Shown here in pieces: positions 6,779 through 14,343 of a stretch of 18,776 nt of DNA; the first letter of the stretch is position 1; each line of letters begins with the position of its first letter. A program made the translations under genes and the position numbers. A model generated the notes under the pieces. It was not told where the DNA came from. It ran no database searches and saw only the letters and a list, made by a program, of their open reading frames with translations. The stretch is from Chloroflexota bacterium. GTDB lineage: Bacteria > Chloroflexota > Dehalococcoidia > GIF9 > UBA5629. The DNA lies in NCBI GenBank assembly GCA_026389695.1, contig JAPLHI010000023.1, forward strand, positions 1 through 18,776. The letters run 5' to 3'.

Positions 6779-7615
6779 TTATTTCCCGGCAAGTCCACCG
6801 GCAATCAGCACCCTGGGGCCCGTGTGCACACCGATCACTGGGTTAATTCTGGAACGCAACATTTTCTCTTTGGGGTATATATGGCTGAGGCGGTCGGCCA
6901 GCAGCTCAAGCTCATCAGGAGTCGTAGCATGCTGGATGACCATCTCTTCTATCCTGGGTATTTTTTCCATGAGGCCGACAAGGGCGTCAATGGCACTGGC
7001 GCGGTTACGTGTTCTGGCTACCGGGGAAACCATACCGTCCTTGAGTGTAATAATAGGATTTAACTTGAGCAAGCTCCCCAGCAAGGCCTCTGCCTTACCG
7101 ATACGCCCGCCTTTCCGCAGATATTCCAGCGTATCAAAGATAATATAGCCGCTAACCCTGGATATAACATCCTTCACCATGGTCACAATTTCTTTCAACC
7201 TGGCTCCCTGCAGCGCTGCCTGCGCCGCGCGAAGCGCCGGTATTAACATCCCTCCACAAACCCAGAGCGAATCTATGACTTCTATCCTGCAAGTATTATC
7301 CACCAGTGCTTTAGCCTGTACCGCGCTTTCATAAGTCGCGCTTAATTTACCAGTAATGGTCATTACCATTATCTCGTCGGTTTGCTGCGCCAGGCGGGTC
7401 TAAATCTCAGCAAAAACACCGGGCGCCGGAGCTGAGGTGGTGGGATGCACTTTACCGGCAGCCAGTTTTTGATAAAAAACGTCCGGCGTAATATCTATGC
7501 CGTCTCTGAATGTTTCGCTGCCGAAATGGACATTTAAAGGCACAATACTGATATCGTATTTACCCACCATCTCCGCGGTCAGGTCGCATCCGCTGTCGCA
7601 AATAATCTTTACCAT
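6779..7615 (-). pseudogene. DegV fatty-acid-binding paralog interrupted by one in-frame TAG
   Basis: Read through one stop, this is a 278-codon DegV protein, exactly as long as the intact paralog next door (837 nt each) and collinear with it without gaps. DegV/FakB proteins bind a fatty acid so that a partner kinase can phosphorylate its carboxyl group for lipid synthesis. Visible features are MVKIICDSGCDLT at the start, the fatty-acid head-group loop TTSAPAPG (59-66), LEYLRKGGRIGKAEALLG, NPIITLKDG and the C-terminal IGVHTGP loop. Codon 72 (7400-7402) is TAG where the paralog has Tyr, after ...PGVFAEI; the same frame then continues TRLAQQTDEIMVMTI to the normal end. No other lesion is visible. 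A recent nonsense mutation or a sequence error are the likely readings; translational readthrough is possible but nothing here supports it. No clear Shine-Dalgarno precedes the ATG at 7615. Confidence 0.85.
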
Positions 7616-7678
7616 CTTAATATTATGTCAAACAAGATATATTCCACGCATTACTATAATCGATAAAGTATAAAAAGG

Positions 7679-7774
7679 AGAAATATCATTGCGGGGTTCC
7701 GCAAGTAATATGACTATCCGGTTAATGGAACCGTTGTCAAGAAGTTGACACGCTTTGCCTGCAATGATATTTCT
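7679..7774 (-). other. Long inverted repeat / terminator-like structure between the degV copies
   Basis: AGAAATATCATTGC (7679-7692) and GCAATGATATTTCT (7761-7774) are perfect 14-bp inverted repeats. On the minus strand the closing arm is followed by CCTTTTTATAC, as in an intrinsic terminator. The 68-nt interior can itself pair: TGTCAA with TTGACA (7736-7749), GGTTCC (7695-7700) with GGAACC (7726-7731), or locally GCGG with CCGC on the minus strand. It lies after the intact degV and before the broken one, so it could terminate, attenuate or process the operon transcript. Confidence 0.5.
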
Positions 7775-7810
7775 TGTACTCTCCTTAATTTGTACCGATG
7801 CGGCAGTAAC

Positions 7811-8647
7811 TTACTTGCCTGCGATAAAGCAGGAGGCCAGCACATTGGGACCCGTGTGCACTCCTATTGCCGGGCCTACCTTGGTGCGGATGAGCTTCTC
7901 CTTGGGGAATTTCACGCTTATGCGGTCTGCCAGTATTTCAAGCTCGTCGGGTGTAGTGGCATCCTGGATAACCACGTCTTCCAATTTCGGCGTATCTATA
8001 ACCAGTTTAACAAGCTCATCTATAGCTTTGGCGCGGCTGCGCGCCCTGGTCACAGGATGAATCAGGCCATCCTTAAGTGTAATAATCGGGTTCAGCTTGA
8101 GCATGCCGCCAAGAAATGCCTGTGCGGCGCCGATGCGGCCGCCCTTGCGCAGGTATTCCAGCGTATCAAAGATCATATATGCCCGCGTCCTGGGCAGGAC
8201 ATCTTTGAGCATCTCGACAATTTCGTTGAGTTTGACACCCTTTGCTGCCGCCTGTGCGGCTCTTAAGGCCGGCAGTCCCAACCCTCCGCACGTTAGAAGA
8301 GAGTCCACCACCTCAATTTTGCAGATATTGCCCACGAGTTCCTTAGCCTGCAGGGCGCTCTCATAAGTCGCGCTGATCTTGCTGGATATCGTAAGCACCA
8401 CTATCTCGTCAGTCTCCTTTGACAGTTTTGTATACAATTCACTGAAAGTACCCGGGGCAGGGGCTGACGTTGTGGGATGTAATTTGTCTACAACCAGCCT
8501 TTTGTAGAATTGCTCAGGTGTGATATCGGGGCCATCTCTAAGTGACTCCGTGCCGAAGAGAACATTAAGGGGAACAATGCTGATGCCGTACTTTTCTACA
8601 ATGTCCTTGGTCAGGTCGCCTGTGCTGTCGCAGATAACTTTTACCAT
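7811..8647 (-). CDS. DegV family fatty-acid-binding protein (FakB-like)
   Basis: This intact 278-residue protein has the two-lobed DegV fold. It shows MVKVICDSTGDLT at the N-terminus, ISIVPLNVLFG, the head-group loop TTSAPAPG (59-66), ISATYESALQAK, FDTLEYLRKGGRIG, LNPIITLKDG and IGVHTGP near the C-terminus, whose His is part of the ligand site in the family. It would bind a fatty acid in the cytosol for phosphorylation by a FakA-type kinase, which is not in this window. The ATG at 8647 is chosen because GGAG (8654-8657) is 5-6 bases upstream and it matches the paralog's start; GTG 8653 and ATG 8650 are also in frame but too close to the GGAG. It lies 26 bp after the acyl-CoA ligase relic on the same strand, and a tandem paralog follows. 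Family sure; physiological ligand inferred. Confidence 0.93.
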   Translation of the reverse strand: MVKVICDSTGDLTKDIVEKYGISIVPLNVLFGTESLRDGPDITPEQFYKRLVVDKLHPTTSAPAPGTFSELYTKLSKETDEIVVLTISSKISATYESALQAKELVGNICKIEVVDSLLTCGGLGLPALRAAQAAAKGVKLNEIVEMLKDVLPRTRAYMIFDTLEYLRKGGRIGAAQAFLGGMLKLNPIITLKDGLIHPVTRARSRAKAIDELVKLVIDTPKLEDVVIQDATTPDELEILADRISVKFPKEKLIRTKVGPAIGVHTGPNVLASCFIAGK

Positions 8648-8673
8648 CATCACTCCATTAAATTATTTTTATT

Positions 8674-10249
8674 TTAACTGTGCTTGATTTGCCCGGATTT
8701 GGCAAGTTCCTCTTCCACCAGTATCCTGTTCAAGTGTTTCCCCACCTCCGATTTGGGCAGGGCATCACGGAATTCTATATACCGGGGTACTTTATAACCG
8801 GTTAGCTTATCGCGGCAATGGGCTTTCAGTTCTTCTGCCGTGCAGGCGATGCCGTCCAGTACCACCCAGGCTTTAACGGCTTCACCCTGGTAGGGATCAG
8901 GTATGCCGGCAACAATAACATCGGTTATCACCCGTATAAAGCCAGCCGTCCCTGATCATGTCCGCCGTTTCTTTAGGCCGCTGCCAGTAACCCTGCATGA
9001 TCTGCGGCGCCTTAATGATGATTTCCCCAGGCTGACCGGTTTCGAGCACCTTCGTACCCGTCTCAGTATCCACGATACGGATAATTACGTCAGGCAAAGG
9101 ACAGCCCACAGCCCCCTCCTTGTATTTGCCCATTACAGGAGTTATCACAGCCGCCAGCATGGATTCTGTCAGCGCGTAGCCTTCTACCATCCTGCCGCCG
9201 GTCAACGATTCAAAGCGGTGCTTAACCTCGGCCAAAAGCGGCGCTCCGCCGGCAACACAGAGTTTAACACATTTGAAATCTACCTTACCTGATTTAATCG
9301 CCGGATGATTCAGCAGTGCAACAAAGAGTGTAGGAACCCCGGGGATAAAAGCGGGTTTAACCTTCTGAATCGTTTTCACCAGATCGTTTAAATCACGGGG
9401 ATTGGGTACCAGCGACATGGTATTGTGGTTAACTATAGACGTAGCCATCAGTGCCACGTTTCCGAAGACATGGAACATGGGTATGGGCGCCAGAATAATA
9501 TCATCCCACGGGGTTAAAAGCGGCTTAAACCATGTGCTCAGATGCATCCCGGCCATAACAAGGCCCCGGTGCAATCCCACCGCCGCTTCTGTTGTACCCG
9601 TTGTACCCCCGCTGAACAGTAAAAGCGCCTGATCATCAGGTCTGATAGAAACATCCGGCCGGTCGGCATCCTTAAACCGGCGAATAAGGTCTTCCAGCCT
9701 TAAATCACCGTCTTTAATTTTGATACGATGACCCTGCTGCTTTTCTCTGAGAAGTGTGAAGAGCATGCGGGTAGGCCGGGGGAGGAACTCCTTGATATTA
9801 GTGGTAATCACCAACCGTACCCTTGTTCTCGGCTGGATTTCCTTGATGGTTTTATAGAAGGGAGTCAGGCAAATCACCACTTCGGCTCCGCACTCGTTGA
9901 GCGAGCGCTCCAGCTCGGATTTCGTATACAGCGGATTGATGGGTGACGCTATTGCCCCTGTTTTCCAAATGCCCAGGTGGCAAAATACAACCTGCGGACA
10001 ATTCGGCAGCAGCATGGATACCCTGTCTCCCTTTTTTACCCCGTGCGCAATCAGTCCGGCAGCCACGGCGTTGCTGAACCGTTCTATCTCTGCATACGAA
10101 ACGCGGGTACCCTGGAACAGCACCATGGGGTGATCAGGCCTTTGTCGCAGGCTGTCATAGAAACAGTCAAGCAAAGTTTTTTGCGGGTAAGGCTCCAGCG
10201 TGTGCGGCATACCGGCGTCATAGCTTTTAAACCATAGATGTTCTTCCAT
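8674..10249 (-). pseudogene. Long-chain acyl-CoA ligase (FadD-like), internal deletion and frameshift
   Basis: This AMP-forming ligase would activate fatty acids to acyl-CoA. From ATG 10249 (GGAG 9 bases upstream) the frame has the N-terminal domain, the P-loop-like SGGTTG (213-218), VAGGAPL, GYALTES, and GWLYTGD at about 435-441. It then runs out of frame and stops at 8897. The neighbouring frame resumes with ITDVIVAGIPDPYQGEAVKA and ends with a normal C-terminus (VPRYIEF, LPKSEVGKHLNR with the catalytic-type Lys region) at 8674. Family members have some 45 more residues between YTGD and this point, including the DRxKDxI and GxNxYPxEIE motifs, so a deletion not divisible by three removed the hinge and start of the C-terminal lid. 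The phosphate loop also reads TTEAAV where PKG(A/V) or PKAAV is usual, a second sign of decay. It heads the operon with the degV genes. Confidence 0.88.
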
Positions 10250-10342
10250 TAAAAACTACTCCTGTACAGATGTTTGAGGAAAAGGCAAACGTATCCCACC
10301 TGAAATCGCGAAGTGTATTATACGTCCTTTGTATTTGAGGTT

Positions 10343-10376
10343 ATATACGTAGTTTTACTTACTTACATACGTATAT
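10343..10376. promoter_or_regulatory. Inverted repeat upstream of the ligase/degV operon (possible operator)
   Basis: ATATACGTA (10343-10351) and TACGTATAT (10368-10376) form a perfect 9-bp inverted repeat with a 16-bp gap. Another TACGT lies at about 10321. It is in the 247-bp gap between the response regulator gene and the minus-strand ligase start at 10249, where an operator for that operon would sit. Which protein binds it is unknown; nothing else recognisable was seen in this gap. Confidence 0.35.
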
Positions 10377-10496
10377 TATCCGTATTTTTGGGAGTTCCAA
10401 ACGTAAAATCCCAGATGCCGCATATAACATGAACTTCCGGTTTCTGCAGAGTTGGGAACTTATATGTGGAGTGTTATGCTTGCCTGAAATTGATGT

Positions 10497-11147
10497 TTAT
10501 TTGCCGTCGGGCAGGATGCCGCGAAGAATGGCGTAATGGATCAGTTCCGTCCTGCCGTGCAACCCGAGCTTTTTCATAATCCTGGCGCGGTGCACTTCCA
10601 CAGTGCGCCTGCTGATACATAAATGCTCGGAGATCTCAGCATTGGTCGATCCCTGTATCAGCAGATGTAATACTTCCCGTTCACGGAGAGTGAGCATATC
10701 ATAAGGATCCAGCTTGGTGTCCTCTGTTTTTAGCATATAGGCCTCGATGGCCCTGTCGGAAAGAGGCGGCGCCAGGTAACGGTGACCTGCAGCTGCTTCC
10801 CGCACGGCCCGCACAAATTCATCCTGGGGAGAATCTTTCAGCACGTAAGCTTTAGCCCCGGCCTGAAGGGCTTCAAGCACATAACAGTCATTTCCATACA
10901 TTGATAAGACCACTATGGCAGTATCGGGTGAACGCTTCTTTATCTGGCTGATCAGCTTAAGTCCATTTATATCCGGCATCATCAGGTCCAGGACCAGCAC
11001 ATCCGGCTTCGTTTTCTGCGTAATCTGCGAAGCCTCCATGCCGCAGCCGGCCTCGCCGACAACCCTCATATCAGGTTCTGCCTCAAGCAGAGCCTTAATA
11101 CCGCGACGGACTATATGGTGATCATCTGCCAGTGTTACGGTAATCAT
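10497..11147 (-). CDS. NarL/FixJ-family response regulator
   Basis: This 216-residue two-domain regulator has a receiver domain (1-120) with the acidic pair D8-D9, phosphoacceptor D54 in VLVLDLMMPD, S82 and K104 in VLKDS. A LuxR-type helix-turn-helix follows at about 150-205 (LTLREREVLHLLIQGSTN, then ISRRTVEVHRARIMKKLG). Phosphorylation by a histidine kinase would promote DNA binding. Its start overlaps the 3' end of the upstream kinase gene by 26 bp, indicating translational coupling and a cognate pair. All key residues are present. The target genes are unknown; the closest downstream genes on the same strand are the ligase/degV operon. Confidence 0.95.
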   Translation of the reverse strand: MITVTLADDHHIVRRGIKALLEAEPDMRVVGEAGCGMEASQITQKTKPDVLVLDLMMPDINGLKLISQIKKRSPDTAIVVLSMYGNDCYVLEALQAGAKAYVLKDSPQDEFVRAVREAAAGHRYLAPPLSDRAIEAYMLKTEDTKLDPYDMLTLREREVLHLLIQGSTNAEISEHLCISRRTVEVHRARIMKKLGLHGRTELIHYAILRGILPDGK

Positions 11148-11898
11148 CTGATTTCCCCTGTGTTTCCTTCTTGATCCTGGTTATTATAGGCAGCTCTGCA
11201 TTGATTATAGTTCCCCTGCCCGGCGCCGATTGCACCGTCAGCTTGCCGCCGACCAGTATCGCCCGCCCGTGTATATTGTTCAATCCGCTGCTATTGTTAC
11301 CGTGCGCCTCGGCAAGGTTAAAACCTTTCCCCAGATCTTCAATACGTATAAATAATACTTTTCTGTCCGACCATGCCAGCACTTTGGCTTCGCTGACTCC
11401 GGAATGCCTGGCCACGTTATCCAGGGCTTCCTGCACGATACGGTAGGCGGCGATTCCGATTTCCGGGGTGAATTTTTTATGCAGGCCGTAATGTTCGAAC
11501 TTTACGTTGATGTGAGTATGCGAGGAGTAACTTTCAAAGAGATAGAGCAGTGCCGGAAGCAGGCCAAGATCATCCAGCATTTTCGGCCGCAGCTCCAGTG
11601 AAAGATACCTGACCAGTGACATCAATTCGTTAACCAGCGACTGCGCCTCACCCAGGGTGGCTCCGGTTTTGTCTGCCGGTAGATTTATGGCCTCACTCAA
11701 TAGCAACTTTAGCACAGTTAAAGACTGTCCGATGCGGTCGTGTAACTCACGCGCTATCACACGCCGGTCATCCTCCTGTACATTTACCAGGTTACGTGCC
11801 AGAGAAAGCATTTCATCCATTGGTAGACCATGATATTTACCTTTAACCGGTTTGTCAATCACGGATGATTTGCTTTTAACCCATATCACTTGTATCAT
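11122..11898 (-). CDS. Soluble NarL-type sensor histidine kinase
   Basis: This 258-residue kinase has a HisKA_3 dimerisation/phosphoacceptor domain with H53 in ARELHDRIGQSL, followed by an HATPase_c domain with N161 in QEALDNVARHSG, the G1-type box DLGKGF (188-193) and SGLNNIHGRA. Only about 40 residues precede the H-box; there is no transmembrane segment, PAS, GAF or HAMP domain, so it must sense through a partner, through its short N-terminus, or in the cytosol. It overlaps and is coupled to the response regulator. The ATG at 11898 has no good ribosome binding site; ATG 11820 (MDEMLSLARN) is a possible alternative that would keep both catalytic domains. It is divergent from metF, 38 bp away. 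Confidence 0.92.
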   Translation of the reverse strand: MIQVIWVKSKSSVIDKPVKGKYHGLPMDEMLSLARNLVNVQEDDRRVIARELHDRIGQSLTVLKLLLSEAINLPADKTGATLGEAQSLVNELMSLVRYLSLELRPKMLDDLGLLPALLYLFESYSSHTHINVKFEHYGLHKKFTPEIGIAAYRIVQEALDNVARHSGVSEAKVLAWSDRKVLFIRIEDLGKGFNLAEAHGNNSSGLNNIHGRAILVGGKLTVQSAPGRGTIINAELPIITRIKKETQGKSDDYRNTGR

Positions 11899-11936
11899 AA
11901 ACGCGATTTTGCTTTATAAGTTACGCCAGGGGGAAA

Positions 11937-12791
11937 ATGAAAGTCAGTGAAATCATAGCCAAACAGGGAAAGAGCCTTTCATTCGAGTTTTTCCCTCCTA
12001 AAACACCTATAGGCGAGGACAGGCTGCTGGACCGCATAAACAAGCTCAAAGCTTTCTCACCGTCGTTTATATCCTTCACTCAGCATGCCGGTCGCAATAC
12101 GCTGGAAAAGACCAAGCGCATAGTAAAAAAAATCCATGATGAGACCGACCTGACTGTAATGCCGCACATCACCTGCGCCGACCCGCGCAAGTCGGAGCTC
12201 GAACCGGTAATCAATTACTACCAGGAGTTCGGCATTGAAAACATACTGGCTCTGCGGGGAGACCCCGAAGAGTATGAGCCGGGAATTTTCGATGGCGGGA
12301 CACATTTCCGCTATGCCGCCGACCTGGTGAAATTCATCGCGTCATACAATAATTTCTGCATAGGTGTTGCTGTGTATCCCGAGGGGCATATGGAGTCCGC
12401 CAATCTTGGCATTGACACGGCTTCTACCAAGAAGAAAATAGATGAAGGCGCCGAGTTCGGTATCACCCAGATGTTTTTTGAAAACTTCTATTTTTACGAG
12501 ATGATGGACCGCTTCGAGCAGATAGGCATCATTGCCGGAATTATGCCTATCACCGACTTTGCCAAGGTAGAACGCTTCAGCGAGATCAGCGGCGTAGAAT
12601 TACCGGTACCACTGGTAACACAATTTGAAGAAGCGACTCCGGACGATGTGGTTAAGATGGGCATTGACATCGCCAGCGAGCAATGCCTCGATCTGTGGGA
12701 GAACGGGGTACGCTATTTCCATTTCTACACACTCAACCGCGATGAAACTGTAACTCAAATACTTAATAATCTGGCTTCTACATTTGCTTAA
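11937..12791 (+). CDS. metF: 5,10-methylenetetrahydrofolate reductase
   Basis: MetF is a flavoprotein that interconverts methylene-THF and methyl-THF, supplying methyl groups to methionine synthesis or, in anaerobes, serving the methyl branch of the Wood-Ljungdahl pathway. The 284-residue protein has the TIM-barrel signature motifs: FEFFPPK (16-22, with the catalytic Glu), VMPHITC (74-80), LALRGDP (104-110), AVYPEGH and TQMFFEN. Its length is normal for the bacterial enzyme. AGGGGGA lies directly before the ATG at 11937. A second MTHFR partner such as MetV is not adjacent. It is transcribed divergently from the kinase; no hairpin terminator follows, only the repeat-rich gap. Confidence 0.95.
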   Translation: MKVSEIIAKQGKSLSFEFFPPKTPIGEDRLLDRINKLKAFSPSFISFTQHAGRNTLEKTKRIVKKIHDETDLTVMPHITCADPRKSELEPVINYYQEFGIENILALRGDPEEYEPGIFDGGTHFRYAADLVKFIASYNNFCIGVAVYPEGHMESANLGIDTASTKKKIDEGAEFGITQMFFENFYFYEMMDRFEQIGIIAGIMPITDFAKVERFSEISGVELPVPLVTQFEEATPDDVVKMGIDIASEQCLDLWENGVRYFHFYTLNRDETVTQILNNLASTFA

Positions 12792-12830
12792 GCTGTAATC
12801 TTTAAATCCTGAGTTCTAAATATAAATATT
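12792..12830. repeat. Degenerate AT-rich tract beside the repeat elements
   Basis: A short run of the type TTTAAATCCTGAGTTCTAAA precedes the first GTCAT element after metF, and a reverse-like trace (GGTTTAGAATTCAGGAC) follows the second at about 13008-13024. Similar tracts lie at the two other repeat loci. These are loose, non-exact repeats. Confidence 0.4.
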
Positions 12831-12832
12831 AC

Positions 12833-12901
12833 GTCATAGCGACGTGGCTATCTCTCTTCCTGACCTCATTTTGAGATTGCTTCGCTGGCGCTCGCAATGA
12901 C
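12833..12901. repeat. Palindromic GTCAT repeat element, copy A1
   Basis: The 69-bp element runs from GTCATAGCGACGTGGCTATCTC-type left arm (12833-12854) to a right arm that starts GAGATTGCTTCGCTG and ends CTCGCAATGAC (12873-12901). Its ends are the inverted pair GTCAT...ATGAC and the inner arm ends are ATCTC...GAGAT. Each arm is itself partly palindromic. No protein is encoded. Confidence 0.75.
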
Positions 12902-12915
12902 AGGTTAATTCAATT

Positions 12916-12996
12916 GTCATAGCGAGGAGCGTAGCGACGCGGCTATCTCTATAACCGTGCTGACTGCTGAGATTATCACGCTTCGCTGGTAACGAC
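12916..12996. repeat. Palindromic GTCAT repeat element, copy A2
   Basis: The 81-bp element has a left arm at 12916-12949 (GTCATAGCGAGGAGCGTAGC, then ATCTC at its end) and a right arm at 12969-12996 (GAGATTATCACGCTTCGCTG, ending ACGAC). It lies 14 bp after copy A1 in the gap between metF and the CoA-transferase promoter. Confidence 0.75.
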
Positions 12997-13038
12997 ATAA
13001 AAATGTTGGTTTAGAATTCAGGACTTCACCCCATTTCG

Positions 13039-13067
13039 TTGACTCTCCATATCAATACTTGTATTAT
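13039..13067 (+). promoter_or_regulatory. Sigma70-type promoter of the CoA-transferase operon
   Basis: TTGACT (13039-13044) and TATTAT (13062-13067) are separated by exactly 17 bp, each one base off consensus. Transcription would start near 13074, ahead of the ribosome binding site at 13093, which excludes any protein start upstream of 13102. Confidence 0.7.
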
Positions 13068-13101
13068 AGGACAAATCCCCGACTGTGTACGTGGAGGAGC
13101 A

Positions 13102-14319
13102 ATGTTGGCTCTGGAAGGCATCAAGATACTCGAACTGGTTCACCTGCCGCCGGGAGAGCTTTGCACCATGATATTGGGTGATTTTGGCGCTGAAATAATC
13201 AAGGTTGAAGCTCTACCCCAATCCAGTAGCCGTGGCGCCGGGGTATATGGCACCGCAGATGTCGAAGCATTAAAGGCTGCCGCAGCCTTCAATGCCCTGA
13301 ATCGCAACAAGAAGAGCATCCGCCTCAATCTCAAGTCGGAAGAGGGCAGGCAAGTCTTCTACAGGCTGGCAAAGGATGCGGATGTGATAGTGGAAGGCTT
13401 CCGCCCCGGAGCGGTAAAGCGCATGGGAGTGGATTATGAAACGGTCAGGGAAATTAATCCCCGTATAATTTATTGCTCTCTGAGCGGTTACGGCCAGGAC
13501 GGACCCTATAATCAGTACCCGGGTCACGATATCAATTACATATCCATCGCGGGTGTGCTGAACTTAATCGGATGGCCCGGAGAGCCGCCTGCCATACCAC
13601 TCAATTTCATAGCGGATTTTGCCGGCGCCTCCATGCACGGCGCAGTGGGCATACTGGCATCACTCTTCGCCCGCGAAAGGACGGGCAAAGGGCAATATGT
13701 GGACATCTCATATACCGACAGCGTTATCACATTGATGACCTTTTTCCTGCAGCAACACCTCGCCGCCGGATTGAAATTCCCCAGGGGGGAATGGGCACTG
13801 GGCGGTGGCTACCCTTATTACAGGACTTATGCAACCCTGGACGGGAAACTCATCAGCCTGGGCTGCCTCGAACCCTGGTTCTGGGACAACCTTTGTAAGG
13901 CCATCGGCAGGGAAGACCTTAAAAAATACGGTTTCAGGCCGGAACATTTTTTGAGTAAATCTGACGATCCCATATGGAAAGAAGTTGAGTGTGAGCTCCA
14001 GAAGATTTTCCTCACTAAGACCCGCGACGAGTGGTTCGATATCCTGATCAAGCATGATGTGCCCGCCGGCAAAGTAAATGCGATGGACGAGGTCTTCACC
14101 GATCCTCAATTAATTCACCGGAAAATGCTGCTTGAATTCGACCATCCCAAATTGGGAAAAGTCAGGCATCCCGGCATCGCCATCAAACTTTCAGAGACGC
14201 CGGGTAAAGTACGCAGTCTCGCTCCTTACACAGGCGAACATACAGAGGAGGTATTGCTCGCCATTGGATACACTAAATCAGATATTGAGCAGTTGCGCAA
14301 AGCTGATGCTATAAGCTAA
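13102..14319 (+). CDS. CaiB/BaiF family III enzyme, alpha-methylacyl-CoA racemase-like
   Basis: This 405-residue member of the family III CoA-transferase fold opens with LEGIKILEL and GDFGAEIIKVE and carries EGFRPG (98-103), SGYGQDGP and GHDINYIS (141-148). Family members move CoA between acids or, in the racemase branch, invert 2-methylacyl-CoA. H142, D172 (in IADFAG) and E257 (in GCLEPWF) sit at spacings of 30 and 115 residues, the same as His126, Asp156 and Glu241 of the mycobacterial alpha-methylacyl-CoA racemase, which favours the racemase reading. A CoA-transferase is still possible, since D143 could align with the transferase Asp. The ATG at 13102 follows GGAGG (13093-13097); the frame is open back to 13039, but that stretch contains the promoter. 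The first gene of a likely operon with the next two. Confidence 0.88.
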   Translation: MLALEGIKILELVHLPPGELCTMILGDFGAEIIKVEALPQSSSRGAGVYGTADVEALKAAAAFNALNRNKKSIRLNLKSEEGRQVFYRLAKDADVIVEGFRPGAVKRMGVDYETVREINPRIIYCSLSGYGQDGPYNQYPGHDINYISIAGVLNLIGWPGEPPAIPLNFIADFAGASMHGAVGILASLFARERTGKGQYVDISYTDSVITLMTFFLQQHLAAGLKFPRGEWALGGGYPYYRTYATLDGKLISLGCLEPWFWDNLCKAIGREDLKKYGFRPEHFLSKSDDPIWKEVECELQKIFLTKTRDEWFDILIKHDVPAGKVNAMDEVFTDPQLIHRKMLLEFDHPKLGKVRHPGIAIKLSETPGKVRSLAPYTGEHTEEVLLAIGYTKSDIEQLRKADAIS

Positions 14320-14343
14320 AATTTAATAAATGGAGGTGGGAAT

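Noticed and set aside
7691..7760. tRNA or T-box leader near GGTTCC motifs
   Set aside because: No cloverleaf, no anticodon arm and no T-box consensus could be built.
7745..8266. Plus-strand 173-codon ORF over the intact degV gene
   Set aside because: Antisense to a well-recognised DegV protein; Cys-rich shadow composition.
10410..10480. Hairpin CATATAA...TTATATG after the response regulator as a terminator
   Set aside because: The stem is interrupted and no T-run follows on the minus strand.
13039..13101. Upstream TTG start for the CaiB-family gene
   Set aside because: The TTG is part of a -35 box with a matching -10 seventeen bases on; the ATG at 13102 has a GGAGG and starts the conserved domain.
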